From positions 1 to 5,515 of the forward strand of contig QHVW01000046.1 in assembly GCA_003223675.1 (NCBI GenBank): DNA of 5,515 bases. Direction: 5' to 3'. A model generated the notes under the pieces. That model worked only from the letters and a program-made list of their open reading frames with translations. It ran no database searches and was not told where the DNA came from. The DNA comes from Acidobacteriota bacterium (lineage in GTDB: Bacteria; Acidobacteriota; Thermoanaerobaculia; Multivoradales; UBA5704). Both the position numbers and the translations under genes were made by a program. This document shows, piece after piece, positions 5,315 to 5,515 of this stretch. Within the stretch, counting starts at the first letter, position 1. Every line of letters begins with the position of its first letter.

Positions 5315-5515
5315 CTAGCCGCCAGCAACACGAAGTCCTCTATCGTTATAAAGGCTGCCCCAGAGACGGCGGCTACGACTATCCTTACACCTAGAAGCCA
5401 AATGAAGCCCCTTAGCAAGCCGCTCAGACTCACAACAAATCAAAGCGTTGCCATGCTGTTGCAGCTCGGCAACTACGTCTCCCAGGAGTCGCGGGCAATC
5501 GCGGAACCAAGGCGC
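5315..5515 (-). CDS. C-terminal 66 residues of an unrecognised protein (5' end outside window)
   Basis: The minus-strand frame is open from the window edge to TAG at 5317-5315, giving 66 residues with no start of its own at the edge. The visible part begins APWFRDCPRLLGDVVAELQ. It continues through HGNALICCESERLAKGL (about 21-37) and a basic, Ser/Arg-rich segment RCKDSRSRRLWGS (42-54), to end at RVAGG. A hydrophobic ALICC strand followed by a helix and a basic region hints at a small alpha/beta nucleic-acid-binding end, but I recognise no family. Support for it being real: the frame is uninterrupted to the edge, and its stop lies 3 bases before the start of the zinc-ribbon gene, as in an operon. 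At 201 bases an open frame by chance is possible, so the call is moderate. Confidence 0.5.
   Translation of the reverse strand, partial: APWFRDCPRLLGDVVAELQQHGNALICCESERLAKGLHLASRCKDSRSRRLWGSLYNDRGLRVAGG

Overview
The window reads as a piece of a high-GC bacterial chromosome. Every gene I can support lies on the minus strand, so the genes are read from high to low coordinates. The long core genes are very GC-rich (hand count of 841-900: 44 of 60 bases). The segment above about 4740 is clearly poorer (hand count of 4981-5040: 24 of 60). A lipoprotein with a SPOR domain and a SpoIID/LytB domain suggests a diderm, non-endospore-forming lineage. The overall look, including a small exported Gly/Cys/DP[ND]G protein, would fit Acidobacteriota or a related deep-branching phylum. 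That placement is inference only.

Region 1 (about 1-4355) is a tight chain of four genes: a zinc-finger DnaC/IstB-like AAA+ ATPase (4355-3480), a six-helix membrane protein (3483-2533), a large SPOR + SpoIID lipoprotein (2536-278), and the N-terminal third of deoxyribose-phosphate aldolase, deoC (281 to beyond base 1). Each of the three junctions is a 4-base stop/start overlap (GTGA, TTGA, ATGA), so translational coupling along one mRNA is likely. The SpoIID protein is the most complex product: a SPOR module appears nested near its N-terminus, and about 227 residues are inserted into its catalytic domain.

Region 2 (4356-4411) is a short spacer. On the transcribed-sense strand it carries six closely spaced G-tracts just upstream of the ATPase start, a strong G-quadruplex candidate. 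Region 3 (4412-4720) encodes a 102-residue predicted exported protein whose C-terminal half is built from alternating Gly/Cys/DPDGL repeats. It is preceded by a 13-base palindrome.

Region 4 (about 4751-5515) is a lower-GC accessory-looking cluster of three small genes in the same direction: the C-terminus of an unrecognised protein, a 63-residue four-cysteine zinc ribbon, and a 92-residue orphan. They are closely spaced and probably co-transcribed. Their function is unknown; transfer or a degraded mobile element is possible but not shown. I see no tRNA, rRNA, CRISPR array, transposase, or convincing intrinsic terminator in the window.
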